Of a stretch of 64,000 nt of DNA, positions 40,201 through 47,200 are shown one piece after another. The position numbers and the translations under genes were made by a program. The notes under the pieces are model-generated. The model was not told where the DNA came from. It was given only the letters and a program-made list of their open reading frames with translations, and did no database searches. Each line of letters opens with the position of its first letter. Positions within the stretch are counted from its first letter, which is position 1. Source of the DNA: Lachnospiraceae bacterium (lineage in GTDB: Bacteria > Bacillota > Clostridia > Lachnospirales > Lachnospiraceae); NCBI GenBank assembly GCA_029068555.1, contig JAIECJ010000094.1:93219-157218 (forward strand), written 5' to 3'.

Positions 40201-40893
40201 GAATTTTATGCCAGCAGCTTTACGTTAAAGGTAACAGGAGAACTGGACACAATACCTTTACAGCTGGATACCGGCTCAATTACATATATTCCGGCTGGTC
40301 AGAAAGCGCTTTATGAATTTGAAGCGCCGGACGAAGGAGATTATATAGTGTTTGTGGATGGAAGCATTCAAAATGTAAGTCATCAGTATATGATAAATGA
40401 CGGTGTGGAAGATGAAAAGACATTAGAAAGCAATGATATGTTTCATTTCACCGCAAATTCGATGATTGCACTGAGTGTTGAGAATCAGAGTTCTTCGGCG
40501 GGCAGCCGTTCCTGCAGGGTACAAATAGTCAAAATTACACCTATGGAGCTGAATGTGGCAAAAGAAGTCTTTTTTGGAACATATGGCCAAGTATACTGTT
40601 TTGCAGTCCCTGCGGATGTGGCAGGAGATTATACTATCAATGGACAGGTTTTAGAATCAGGCAAGGCAGACTTTTGTGTGAAATGCCTGAATGACATTGG
40701 ATCGTTCCAAACAAATATTTACAATAATTCCGGCCATAGTAACAAGGATTTACCTGTTGTCCAAATGGAGGCCGGTGGGACAATCTACATCAGGGTATGG
40801 CCATATTATGCTGGCAGGTACGGTTCACTGGAACAATACAACGAGCGCATAACAATAACAGTGACATCAACGCCGGCATCGGAAAACAATTAA
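25264..40893 (+). CDS. Giant exported beta-repeat protein (5209 aa)
   Basis: ATG 25264 follows GGAAGGAG. The signal peptide ends near residue 36 (SMPATALAS) and is followed by an acidic Glu/Ala/Thr-rich spacer to about 150. Residues about 150-1500 are large beta domains. Ig-like domains of Big_2 type lie near 1520-1620 and 2270-2330 (WKSSNTKVATVKA), with FN3-like stretches between. The C-terminal 2850 residues are about 28-30 tandem modules of 90-110 residues. Each has an acidic L-x-x-G start and a YYxFTAxxxGxYxF core, resembling PPC-type jelly-roll domains. Modules 21 and 22 (nt 38226-38826) are recent duplicates. It has no LPXTG, SLH or transmembrane tail. The signal peptide and domain order match the next giant, so the two are tandem paralogues. 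An adhesin or extended surface fibre is likely, but ligand and anchoring are unknown. Confidence 0.85.
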   Translation: MKMFRRKLFKHALLKHALPIILSVAMAFQSMPATALASESQTVEDAVLNENTQAHGAGEAAGNVPETDAEQDTAAETVTGSESDTPVSDGKPESEEESGQQVEESDAGEMLSTAVETATVETAITDTENMVEIAAEDETPNQSEENAKNVAKIIVDDKKADAYAQTDNGFTRVLGEKDLHFCTEYVQDSKCSDFQQAVDSWIRVEVDGETIDTLKDRLTYSWVRKAEAEGETDTPLVNAFPKDAGDYVLTVSMDLSNLDGLCKKLESDLTVSLTIEKADVGIVFDKTTAPGKTAAEFIDTVNKNYTVSYKDKKYDVSRDILVTKDAEGKDDPDKKLPLYLYVIDENGARKPMDALDKFARDKDYVLTIGSVGLAENASGNYKLSVNMYYIIEVDERQKTEVRFSRKDAGEDLIQVYVPEKAWAIDEVTKDLFTEAVTDESGTVTKASGVPTVFVLGKDGESDRVLDGAALEAKWYTRIRLNSGSAYDVDEEAGEIKEGQWYIYKPMDLDPVDAGEYYIIWSYAGDDGAYEKSHSEAVRFTVDPAPVVIRVNPESLTTANFRDGMAADDVTKALSEITYGVYPLVKNETAGIMEAGSTALEISPDFWGTSYSGNVTDTDKDKTQYYVPEFILERRIVEVTYKDQEPVDVDPETVIWEEVTGALKVVVDDAEELKACALPHGVKANELESAAFAFRVRFTGNKVLYDNDGSKLQVGNQKIPITDVTTNSANKNYLADITTKTLEDTAMSVPVEGMRTESVQIVTDSIVDAFKTDNKDMLDSGAADDIRQGTLENPAVKIYDQSALFRDRASYKQAKIHKFSADGGIGDALPVLPTDDSLSYTWSYTTLDKYEAYLEKWDEVQRQYIDFNAYDEKNSDKLGWTDAADGSFDTFKNAGLYRLTVVYNDPEYVYQSAETEVFFKVARQEVVVVPAERYVKDGENILTMAGGLGKVNTVDFTIYKLPHNSMDAYNALTDAEKKSYVLPTEEEIADYEMKNGHKPEMNLDSLTWQVMRKEKDPVSGQDKEPAEWILADGVSFDADFTYGIAARWTGSIDWLAGADYNYDSNYTTRDEKTYKLTGEEKHYESVSAVRFYDQQIYVEVDAEKIKALGHVYDGEPVDLKAAAQALRFYTDEALTEDSRLSTENIVNTDEGYDPAKINIYWIKNGKWYANKNAVYGGIYTLGLRYEGGELKTSDAADTAQENAASMIYAPLSDNGQKVCADMTFTVSPREITATPKTLPADILYAGEKADALLTEEIDIQGIVGKDQKYFDYAEIAAGDFDICWDGKNEDGTDKESPVYIYKIDKKGGYPAFNGAAAYIIQTDDREIREADKEYLRFGSKYTIKLTNDLVSPLKESYSITYGTAEVRIEKRGSADITAISATNTLSAKGIGFELTDGTYTIRPRGAIKFFDNASPQTVIGRNGNEILKNANILGFRIYAPKEFMNDFRAAKANFVYQNAIWNAGGYFRSTAEWNNNSGYVDVVFPLTQEDTVKSFCITWEDGYTENFTLADIVLEEDFTKAVAPKSIAFNGVSSKMAVGERQQLNLKITKAQLGDVITIRYRIKGGETKNEYISIDPETGAVTALKVGKAATIVEAYPVYKNAKGDFVPVRDSKGKEAKAASAKITVREVTASAVKKITVLDESVKLYFTVPDDGYRREIYVVDVTKGTEYESRKKWKPDDFDKAIDDVKNGQWKAAGFAVKPVYTYVKNKDLDAKEIRKEYDKKLKAHIQKIAGIEAGHEYAIYVRNVSAARTLDDGSAVTLSTSGVVRSFKTTKPQVQGLELDFTVKTSDSDKKNTVTHPVNPDGTIDVDAYTVELSAKKAQLNVYGYFSDRAGGNDAAEEPDQRRYSLVPVLKEEKAALKNYLLPKLSYTMYDSRVSKPFQPGLEQSKYAQISNKGVITLKGVDLNGRKTVYIYVRDNTQHEDDYGYDAQIALTITAEPASFTGKKVKMTVGQTIKLSDCLAYRDAKKKKIPAYRSCGVTITKEMLAAAKANGYEITDVGGSKLAHDWEITAVSPNKAAFDLAVTDFDADGSQMETTVKLTAAQIGAVKALKVTYVDNRYITINFTHSANSNEADDGRVYDYALEVKDARGNVVDKIVLSNPHRIFDIDNVNAKELKNALSWIQYTKTDIDEATGKMKVDGNSARSAFNYYTGTRTKTKTFAYTYYNEKIVKLSSYTISVTPLYKNQKADKTATVRTKTTNTPASYHNVDLTGDVEHRLGGYDIKINSSQLHKDDLSQNNNGKSITIPYRFISGNIYTLSLGTYIATTKDRASDPLVWKSSNTKVATVKANPGTYYATFKALNQGTTTISLTSTVTKKVIARWKVTVYAVKDGSGYGGDYEPAWVGFYEKILALYDPDYEGRLEVLSENVPLVISNEDEEIETWVSFTAPHYGRYHFKLNNANFYGPYYDSSDGRKIANGASAIYLEKNQKIYCRVKGNGTLTVAGSELVRLTKAHTKEAPLEIKAESYVTFTAWEDNVYTFYLNGRKHSDAGLKAGETHIISVPDDGSMYVTCREETAAEELKLGSHPTGTVELDKDNQIRYISFTAGTTGVYTFAYKETDGVEVNFSTAAGGEPVRVEPDISNGTEGTIKSFRLEEGEKLVIAFMAVPEITDAEKRLTVSVTVTGAEQRRKIENASITIPKGTTEIVEYAVPSFTTEKAQFRFQVTGEGGTRIEKYFNRDYHTVNVKGARLTVSKSSDVKAGDSIYIQVTAGDGGAEAKDAVLTVTQVPVGTLTDSASVIVDNNTEQWYTFTAAKDGYYAFGLTVAEKAGEDKAPTHDAFIDICKELFGSSDVADYVTTEKILFMKTGEKLALKLDHDTLADIVKDDGTTEAVQSNVTVSVNALDIQRLVLDAEEAVGQIAADSKEVRYYSFTAAAKADYTILWNAADAAKDNAKITFLTSVESQRNGSKVLGRFTKTMNAGEVCYIRVEPNDPQSGNPVSGTLRITAANLSADVLTAGTPYPFTLEDKDGKGAEKVVRFTAEESGFYEIVTTAYENPASGLPYAYPALKTTDGSLTVPYASVRLEKGETRYFTLSFSANGSEVKETKGAITINSAARPLLGDQTDVSVPKDIVEEYTYTIPETGRYEFGADYDKQKASVLWNYADGSYLMKNTKVKATVIGLDGDADASVKLYKPVLIHTNLLNAGANPIAIEAGKTQYYELRAEVPAQYSFDISAIEDGKAGISMRRAMNNETAWSILSDGASVSMAKNDRMIIKMSSSSVKKDASCVLNVTANTELKLGENPIHLEPGASIGVTYYAHETGYYSFNLNQPGAQLVLKTDSSMTVGDDFYDIVKLNAKAARSYIVANEGNSAVDFIAIMKAVEPIVLDPGKDEPEASDVSIDAGEWAHFLLKTFKKGAYTIKIADDGKGDDLNIYLDGSNVTTSLKKVTDGIYLEKDLSGETLLRIQNDGIQETKVTVSVAACEVQPLTQEPVTISRNESMLVSFVAAEKNRYIVSKDNKHVTMTLVSKNGVPGTGEVIDYKEEILEKGDKLIYRLAYEPAETDKNAESEQTAGVKIAAVQPVVIEEESTSVTIAENDNMTVWYQFTAKEDATYTFALKDSYNDEDIRLRCTFYQYITDESYRRGAEWYLKAGEKVFVKAEYDVTGTHTLTYTMMKAATETGTMVLDFANANEEQEVKFVASRGGIYKITASAIRGRFMVAGRIGNKEAFETFHSSGSTETVLLKQGDIMTMAITANSSGKSSVSLRIEEVSVADTLEPGREVSGLSDKAKDRYYEMRVKEKALYAVTAGGEPEVTYTCTRKGSEENETELDGTDYVELDVDDRIILKVAKTNPEKLYTVKIEKVDVVSLDGKNTEENPFTVSETEGTYYGFTTEKAYIRYTVLEDGDYYAAVQTVNDAAVYDGHVINAPTARTGAGEAGMQSLKAGQTVTFAFTNSMPKDESAPDKDYQEAVFRFTLKKAAAASDNVICAGEPQSGTLGANESISFQFTAAEAGKYAVSFKGSNCTLNGAWNIGKTFRKDESLTLTVENTSEKAGSYELTVTRLDPVALTLGVPAQTRLDKGEAVLYAFTAAETENSGTTYQIYTDKAGYQYSITGADGVMRDEGYNSSGHMEQLLMENEKIELVIENKTTQNYDVGIAVKKVEYIPVKNGEAVSGALEKNEKAYYEFTSEDESADGTEYRVALDNDNVEFVRMRVAEIGEDGNLGEPAGRYESPVVLKKGDKLLMEVRGVNGQSGSFNLIVEKAAVPEIPYEPIALNETKIGKLAADERAGYEFTAADAVEDGTLYSVYFNGAACSYSWTTAVTDADGTAKEEVTSGTLDSGSNAFTWKKGDKIRFTASKSGKYELTVKKVTYEPLTLGTAVSKTLRAKETVYYQFTAQDEPEAGGTETMYQVYGTANYTVSKVTVNEDNTTTAEPLRKMPEYCLKKGQSLQFTVTNGKSAASTVQLTIKKAVYSPMALGKPEEGRLNDGERAYYQFTAQDEPAEGETTTRYHVYGDADYTVKRVTVNEDNTTTVTILPKAPEYDLGKGQSLQFTVTGSGSSQESYYLTIVKYEERKLTIGSITETGSLGKGQNVVYVFQYDGETLADYTVSFKQMENVTVTVKRNGSVLHDVAKRISLSKGDTLTITVSAADEADNFTFSVGRLIPEMMTLGAMTDLRKLSADETVYYQYTVGENGSYVISMTKSSDDALALDYEVTKADGTGVVTGTAGDGIKKIDDLKKDDVLLFSVSAPGLSRAAAYSFRLLLQKADADESITALPWRGVLQSGEVRHFRFTVPEAEKEDTHGYFVIITGSSDKIKYCCGDSSALSGAGFIETAEDLELIVANTSMYSAADCKIEVHRKEPLGMGTYTGTLEPGAYKYFTFPGMISNGEAIPYYFKNTSDSKCVIERRIEDNEWVSCSTNTYSEPSPFVVRVRNKDTEKAAAYIFELRNVWQDDITDVFQKDYYLEEYEVAYFSVTAPADKILYVSIVSDLMSWWTGTEKTDVRVRVEKEAVYGVEPGETRYFKVNNEFYASSFTLKVTGELDTIPLQLDTGSITYIPAGQKALYEFEAPDEGDYIVFVDGSIQNVSHQYMINDGVEDEKTLESNDMFHFTANSMIALSVENQSSSAGSRSCRVQIVKITPMELNVAKEVFFGTYGQVYCFAVPADVAGDYTINGQVLESGKADFCVKCLNDIGSFQTNIYNNSGHSNKDLPVVQMEAGGTIYIRVWPYYAGRYGSLEQYNERITITVTSTPASENN
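38226..38826 (+). repeat. Recent tandem duplication of one 300-bp module in the giant gene
   Basis: Two adjacent units of about 300 bp share long stretches, for example GTAAATGAAGA at 38380 and 38686 and the YYQFTAQDEP-encoding block in each. Other modules in the gene have diverged far more. Confidence 0.75.
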
Positions 40894-40938
40894 AATCAGC
40901 AATCCGTAAAGATACAAAAAACAAATCAGCTTATAGAG

Positions 40939-40980
40939 AGCAGGATCCAGTCTGAAAGTGACAGACTGGCTCCTGCTTTA
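40939..40980 (+). terminator. Terminator-like hairpin after the first giant gene
   Basis: AGCAGG-A-TCCAGTCTG pairs with CAGACTGG-C-TCCTGCT around a 7-nt loop. It is a very stable stem, but only TTTA follows. Confidence 0.65.
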
Positions 40981-41106
40981 TGTGTACGGGAAAAAGCTAT
41001 TACATAATTACCAAAGCAATGTTTTTTTCTGTCTGAAAACATAAATTTGCATCTTTATTTTACATTAAATTGTCAAAATGACAATGAGAATTTACTTTTT
41101 ATCTAG

Positions 41107-41134
41107 TTACAAAATATCAAATAGAAAGTAGAAT
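41107..41134 (+). promoter_or_regulatory. Promoter of the second giant gene
   Basis: TTACAA (41107-41112), 16 nt, TAGAAT (41129-41134). Transcription would start at about 41141, just where the folded leader begins. Confidence 0.6.
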
Positions 41135-41142
41135 GATACTAT

Positions 41143-41290
41143 GTCACCGGTATGCAGGCGCAGTTTTTCATCATGCCGCAGCTGCCAAACCCATTAACTC
41201 CAAAGGCAGGCGTCATGTGCCTCCTCCTGCATTCCGGTGACAATAACATTATGGGGAGAAAGCTTTCTCCCTCCAAGACAGAAAAGGAGG
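41143..41290 (+). ncRNA. Structured 5' leader, riboswitch-like, unknown class
   Basis: GTCACCGG (41143-41150) pairs with CCGGTGAC (41234-41241). After one mismatch, ATGCAGG (41152-41158) pairs with CCTGCAT (41226-41232). Inside, CATGCCGC (41172-41179) pairs with GCGTCATG (41210-41217, one mismatch) and CTGCC (41182-41186) with GGCAG (41205-41209), leaving an 18-nt loop. Downstream, GGGGAGAAAGCTTTCTCCC (41253-41271) can form its own hairpin. CCTCC (41270-41274) can instead pair with the ribosome site GGAGG (41286-41290), and the two alternatives compete for the same bases. This is the layout of a translation-controlling riboswitch or protein-binding leader. I do not recognise the consensus of any known class. 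It is not present before the first giant gene. Confidence 0.6.
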
Positions 41291-41297
41291 TCATAAA

Positions 41298-44200
41298 ATG
41301 TTTAAACGCAAACTGTTTAAACGTGCTTTATCAAAGCATGTACTGCCGGTTATACTGAGTGTTGCCATGGTATTCCAGTCAATGCCGGCGACAGCGTCAG
41401 CGGCAGAGCAGACCACAGAGGCCGGGACAGAAGCCGAAAGCACAGATGTGGCGGACGCTGCGGATGAAGCGGCAGAATCTGCAGGCGAAGCAGAATATTC
41501 TGAAGCAGGCAGCGCACCTACACAGGAGACAGTTTCTGCTGAAGATGCAGGACAGTCCGAAGCGGAATCATCTGCGGAAACGGAGACACAGCCCGGAACA
41601 GGGATTTCTGTGGAAACGGAGACACAGCCTGGCACCACAGGGACATACGTGGAACCGTCAGATTCTGACACTGCAGAAAAATCTGATAAATCGGAGAATC
41701 AGCAGGAGACAACAGTGGAGGACTTACAGGAAGCAGCGGGGGAGGCAGCAGGGCTTGAGACTGTAATTAAAATCAGAGAGCCGTATCTGTATGGTTTCAC
41801 ACGCAGCCAGTCCGAGTCGGACAGCTATCTGTTTACGACTGAATACAGTGAACAGTCAAAATTCGGGAATGTGAAATCATCTGTAAGAAATGCAGTAACC
41901 GTCGAAGTGGACGGGGAGGAAAAACCGTTCCTGAAGGATGACTTATATCTTGGCATGCAGTTTCAGTCCGGCGAGGAGAAGGACGGAGCTGTCACATACA
42001 CAGATATGGATGGTCTGCCCACAGAGGCAGGAAAATACTGCCTGAAAATTTCTGTCAAGGCAGTTCCGGAACTTTGCGGTGATGCGGCGGACAAATTTGT
42101 CTATTTTGAGATTAAAAAGTGCACATTAAAATTAGATCTCAGAAATCTGACAGATAATATAAAGCCGGGCACATCCATCAGTGACTTTAAGAAGACAGTC
42201 ATTGAAAATTATGCCATTGAGAACGACTATGATGGCAGGATGAAGTCCCTGACGCGTATCGACGCAGCAGACATTAAGGTATACGAAACAGGAAACGACG
42301 GCAAGGTGGCTGAGACAGAGACAACAGACACCGCGTTCAGCAATGACAAGACATATGTGGCAGCTGTCGGTGTAAAGTTTAAGGATGAGACAGTGACGGG
42401 CGCAAACTATACGATTGCGACAGAAAAATATTATGTGTTAACTGTCGGTCAGCTTGTAAGACCCGAAGTCAGCGTCAGCCTGAGAAAGCCTGTCGATGTC
42501 AGGACTTACGAGAAAGGGAAGAAGCTTGTAATTGACGACATCACAAAAGAGTATATTGATGTTGGCAGCCTTAAGGTGACAAAGACCGAAAACGGTGCGG
42601 AAGTGTCTGTCTTTGACGATGGCGTCAATGTAGGCGACATTGTAAAGCCAGCATGGTATACAAGAGAACAGACAAAAAATGTAACAATGCCGGAGCTGGA
42701 TGACGAGACCCAGTTTGAGGCGGATGATTACCGCTATACTGTGCTTGAGGGAGAACCTGAGGATGCCGGTGCGTATTATATCGTGTATGTTTACCCCGGT
42801 GAAGCCGGAAAGTACAAGAAAGCATACAGCAATGCAGTCCAGGTATCTGTCGATCCTGCACCGCTGATGATTGCTCCCGCAGGGATTGAACTCACTGCCG
42901 GAATGGATGCGGATGCTGTGGAAAAGGCGCTCGCAAAGGCAGGGTATACCTTGTATAATGTCAATGCTGATGGCAGCAAAGGCAGCGAATACAAGCCGGA
43001 CAGTGAAAATTTCTTTGGCGTGTTTTACAGTGATGCAGAAGAAGACAAAGAAAAATCACAACAGTATGCTCCGGAGTTTAAGCTGCAGCAGCGGGTGGAA
43101 CTCGACAAGGATCAGCAGACAGAGACAGATAAGTGGGGAGCGTGGGAAAGCTACGACGGCAAAAAGCTCACAAACGGTACAGACAGCAAGGCAGTCCAGT
43201 ATCAGGTCGTACCTACAGGATATAAGGTTGTCCGCGATGCAGACGGCAGTATAGGGAGGCGTGAACCGCTTACGGACACAACCACAAATTCTGCGGAGCA
43301 GAATTACAGTATTGTGTCAAAAGAGGCATTCCCTGTAACACTTAAGGAAGCTGTGCCTACCGCAATTAATACTGACGCCATTGTGAAGGCATTCAAGGAC
43401 AAAGGCGGAAAAGGCGGAAATGGTACCAGCCCGGATGATGTGCTTTGGACAATTTATGATGAGGATCTGCTTTTTGCGTCACGTGAGGAATACAAACAGG
43501 CGCAAGTAGAAGGTGCCAACGTGGGCAAGGCAGATGAAAGCATTACATACACATGGCAGATAGCCGGCAAGTACGCATATGACAGATATATCACAACGGA
43601 TCCAGCGGAGGATGAGGGAAAGGCAAAACAGGACGCCGAAGCAGCCCTTCTGGAAAGCTTTACGCCTGTGACGAACCAGACATACGACGGATTCTTTGTA
43701 TCACCGCGCGATGCGGCTCTCTACCGTCTGCATATTGAGTACAAGGATGCAGCAAATGAAAAGCAGCCGTCCGAGGGGGATGTATATTTTCAGATTAAGC
43801 CAAGGGCAGTCATCACGGCGGCAGACAGACAGTACGCAGCTTACGGCGATACTATCAGGACGACAGAGACAGGATATTACAGTATCTGGATGCTGGACGA
43901 AAACAATGATGAGACAAAGCTGGAGGCAGCTGTACAGATTCCTGTCAGTACAGACAGTATCGGCGCCAGAAAAATTACCGAGCGTCTGGATAAGACCAGT
44001 GACACATGGGTAAGGGCCACAGAGCAGACTTTTATGAAAGATGAGTCTTACCGCATATCATATGTCTTTGACGACAAGACTGGAACCATGGCGGGCAGTC
44101 TGAAATGGGATAATTTTACCAACAGAAAAGCATATGATTTTGAAAATGCATCATGGACATATTATGCCCTTCCTGGTGATGTGAGCTTTAACAGCAGCGA

Positions 44201-47200
44201 GCTTGAGATTACCGTGAATGCAGAGGCGCCGTCTTCGGCAGTATATAATGCGGAGCCTGCGTTCAAAGAGATGCCGGCAGGATTTGTCACAATCAACAAT
44301 AAGGAAACGGGAGAAGCCGTAGAGCTTCCGGTAAATACAAATGCAGCCAATGCAGTAATGCTGTACTGGAAGTGGCAGAACTGGAATCCAAATGACGGCA
44401 ATAACAAAGTAGCCTTTACCGATGCAGTTTACGGTGGTACCTATCAGCTCTACGTATCCTTTGCGGGAGATGAAAACTATAAGGCGATTGCCGACCAGCC
44501 TGTAAAGAAAGCGGATGGAACGGATTATGTGTTCCGCATCAACAAGCGGGATATCAGTCTTACACCAGTATTAAATGAAGACGTGAAAGCCGGTGAACTG
44601 GCAGGCACATTAATCAATCCGAATGAGATTTTATATGATGGCGTACCTGCCGCTGACGCGGAGGCGTTCCGGTACGGTGCGTTAGGAAGCACAAGATATG
44701 ACTGGGCGAAAAATCAACCCGCATACTATATTGGTTACCGCGCATTTGAATCAAATGGGGCGAAGACAGAGACTATTGGCGGCGAGCAAGTCAGCGTTTC
44801 AGACTGTGGGGTAAGCAGCGTCGTCTACAGGGATGATAAGCCGGTAAACAGCAAAAGAGACTATCTGCGGGCAGAAAAGGAATATGCAGTAAAGCTTAAC
44901 AGCGGTCTGGCATTTCCGTATGATGCCTCATACAATGTGACATGGAAGACCTCTGTAAAGAAGATTACCGAACGCGGAACAGCGGAAGTATATCCGGTAG
45001 GATTCCTTGGAAAAGTGTCCGGAGATGAGGAAGCGGTCAGCGTTGATATCCACTGGACAAAGGATGAGAACGGCACATATGTCATCACGCCGCGCGAGGG
45101 AATCCCGTTTGCATACAAGGGGTATTACAATGACCTTTGGGCTGACGGCGAAACGATTCCGATGGACAAAAACTATATCGCGATCCAGATTCGGGTACCA
45201 CGCGAGTTTTTGGGCGATATAAACGGTTCGGAATTTAGCAGTAATAAAAAGCAGTTTATCTATGAAAACAGCATAAAGGCGGCAAACGGTTATGTACTGT
45301 CCGGACCAGAAATAAGTTATGGCAAGCAGGCATATGGCTACATCAACGTACTGTTCCCAGTCGCCCTCAACAGTGACGGCAAGGCAGGCGTTCCGGATAA
45401 GGATGGAAAAGTAACAACTGCGCCGCAGTTTTATATTACATGGGAATCAGGCTGCACAGAGACATTTAAGCTTGATTTGGAAAAAGCACAGCTTGAGTCC
45501 AACCTCAGAAATGCAGTTTCACCAAAGTCGCTCGCATTCAACGGTGTCCAGACAAAAATGGCAGTCGGTGAAGAACAGCAGCTTGATGTCAAGATTACAA
45601 AGCAGCAGCTGGGTGATATTGTAAGGATTCAATACAGACTTGCAGATGAGAACCAGAAAAACATCATCAGCATTGACGAGGAGACAGGGCGCGTGACAGC
45701 GCTCAGGGCAGAAAAGGCGTCTGTGACAATCGAGGCATACCCAGTGCGTCTGGCAGACGACGGAAAGACCTTTGAGGAGATACCGCAGGGCAAGGGTGTT
45801 GTCAAGCCGGCAAAGACAAAGATAACAGTCACAGAAGTGACGGCGCCGGCAGTCAAAAATATTCAGGTTCTCGACAACGCGTCAGCGCGCGTATCTTATA
45901 CCGTACCCGACAATGGCTACCGCCGGGAAATCTATGTCGTGGAGACGGACAAAAACAGTGTTAAGTTATGGACCGCACAGAAGTTTGATAAGGCAATCGA
46001 CGACATGAAGAACGGACAGTGGGAAGGCACCTTTGCTACGGCGCCAGTCTATGTATCAAACGAGAAAGCATACACTGCAGCAAATGGCTGGACAGCGGAT
46101 GAGGATTACTATTATGACACGGCAAAGAAGCTTTTTAGTCGCAGAATTGACGGCTTGGAGACGGCTGGCGGCACATACGTTGTATATGTGAGGAACGTCA
46201 GTGCAGAGCGCACGCTGGAAGACGGCTCCACAGTTGCATTTTCCAAGGCAGGAACTGTCAAAAATTTTGTCACAACACTGGCAAAGATACAGGATATCGT
46301 GCCCAAGTTCACTGTAACAGAAACTGAGAATGACAAGAAGAATCCGGTGAAGTATTATGATGTTGATGATGAGGGCTATATCGTTCCGTCCAGCACCATG
46401 AAGTATGTTGACAAAACAGTAGAATTAAATATTGATATACCAGACAGGCAGATACCGATTTATCTGGCAGATCTTTTTGCCAAGTCGGCTCAGGTTTCCG
46501 CAGACGGATGGTTCTATGAGAAACCGGGAAATCAGTCAGCGGATGCGGACGATTACATCAAGAGCGAACTGCCGCTCAAGAAATCCAACGCGGATATGCT
46601 GAAACAGTATGTGGATCCGAAAGTGACCTATGCAGTGACAGACACAGACAGACAGCCGAAGTTTGAAAACAACAAATGGGATTTGACAAACCAGTCCAAG
46701 TTTGCGTCTATCAGCGGCAGCGGCAAGATTACCTTTAAGGGTGTCGATGTAAACGGCGTCGCAGCTGTTTATGTGTGGGCGCTGGCAGACAATGGAGCGG
46801 CAAACCGCTGCAAGCTTTACATCGTCGCAATGCCGGATACCGTAACAGGCAAAAAGGCAAAGATGAAGGTTGGCGACCAGATTCGCCTTGCAGCACTCCT
46901 TGATTACAAGGCAGGAAAGACTAAGATTCCAAGTTACCGTTCTGTCGATATTGAGATAACCAGTACAGCAGCAGAAATCGAGAAGGCAGGCTTTGAGCTT
47001 CGCGAGGCTTACAGGGATGAAGTAGTCAACGGCGAAAAATGTGCGGCGGGTGAGTGGATTATCACGGCAAAGACGCCCACACCGACGAGAGATTTCCAGC
47101 TGAAACTCAAAGACTGGAGTCTTGCGGCACGGGATGCACAGGATGCGCCCGAGGCAGTCGTGACCCTGACTGCTGCGCAGCTTGACCCCGTTAAGAGCCT

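Larger units (their letters stand above)
40894..41297. other. Intergenic region between the giant genes
   Basis: It contains, in order, the terminator of the first giant gene, an AT-rich spacer with an ATTGTCA/TGACAAT palindrome near 41070-41086, a promoter, and the structured leader of the second giant gene. No gene is supported; the short frame at 41152-41358 lies inside the leader and runs into the next gene in another frame. Confidence 0.6.

Noticed and set aside
41143..41250. Known riboswitch classes considered for the giant-gene leader (c-di-GMP I and II, cobalamin, SAM, guanidine, THF).
   Set aside because: None of the conserved sequence blocks of these classes is present; it is reported as unknown.
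41359..41766. Basic 135-aa frame inside the start of the 3910-aa gene.
   Set aside because: It is a frame shadow of the acidic low-complexity spacer; no ribosome site.
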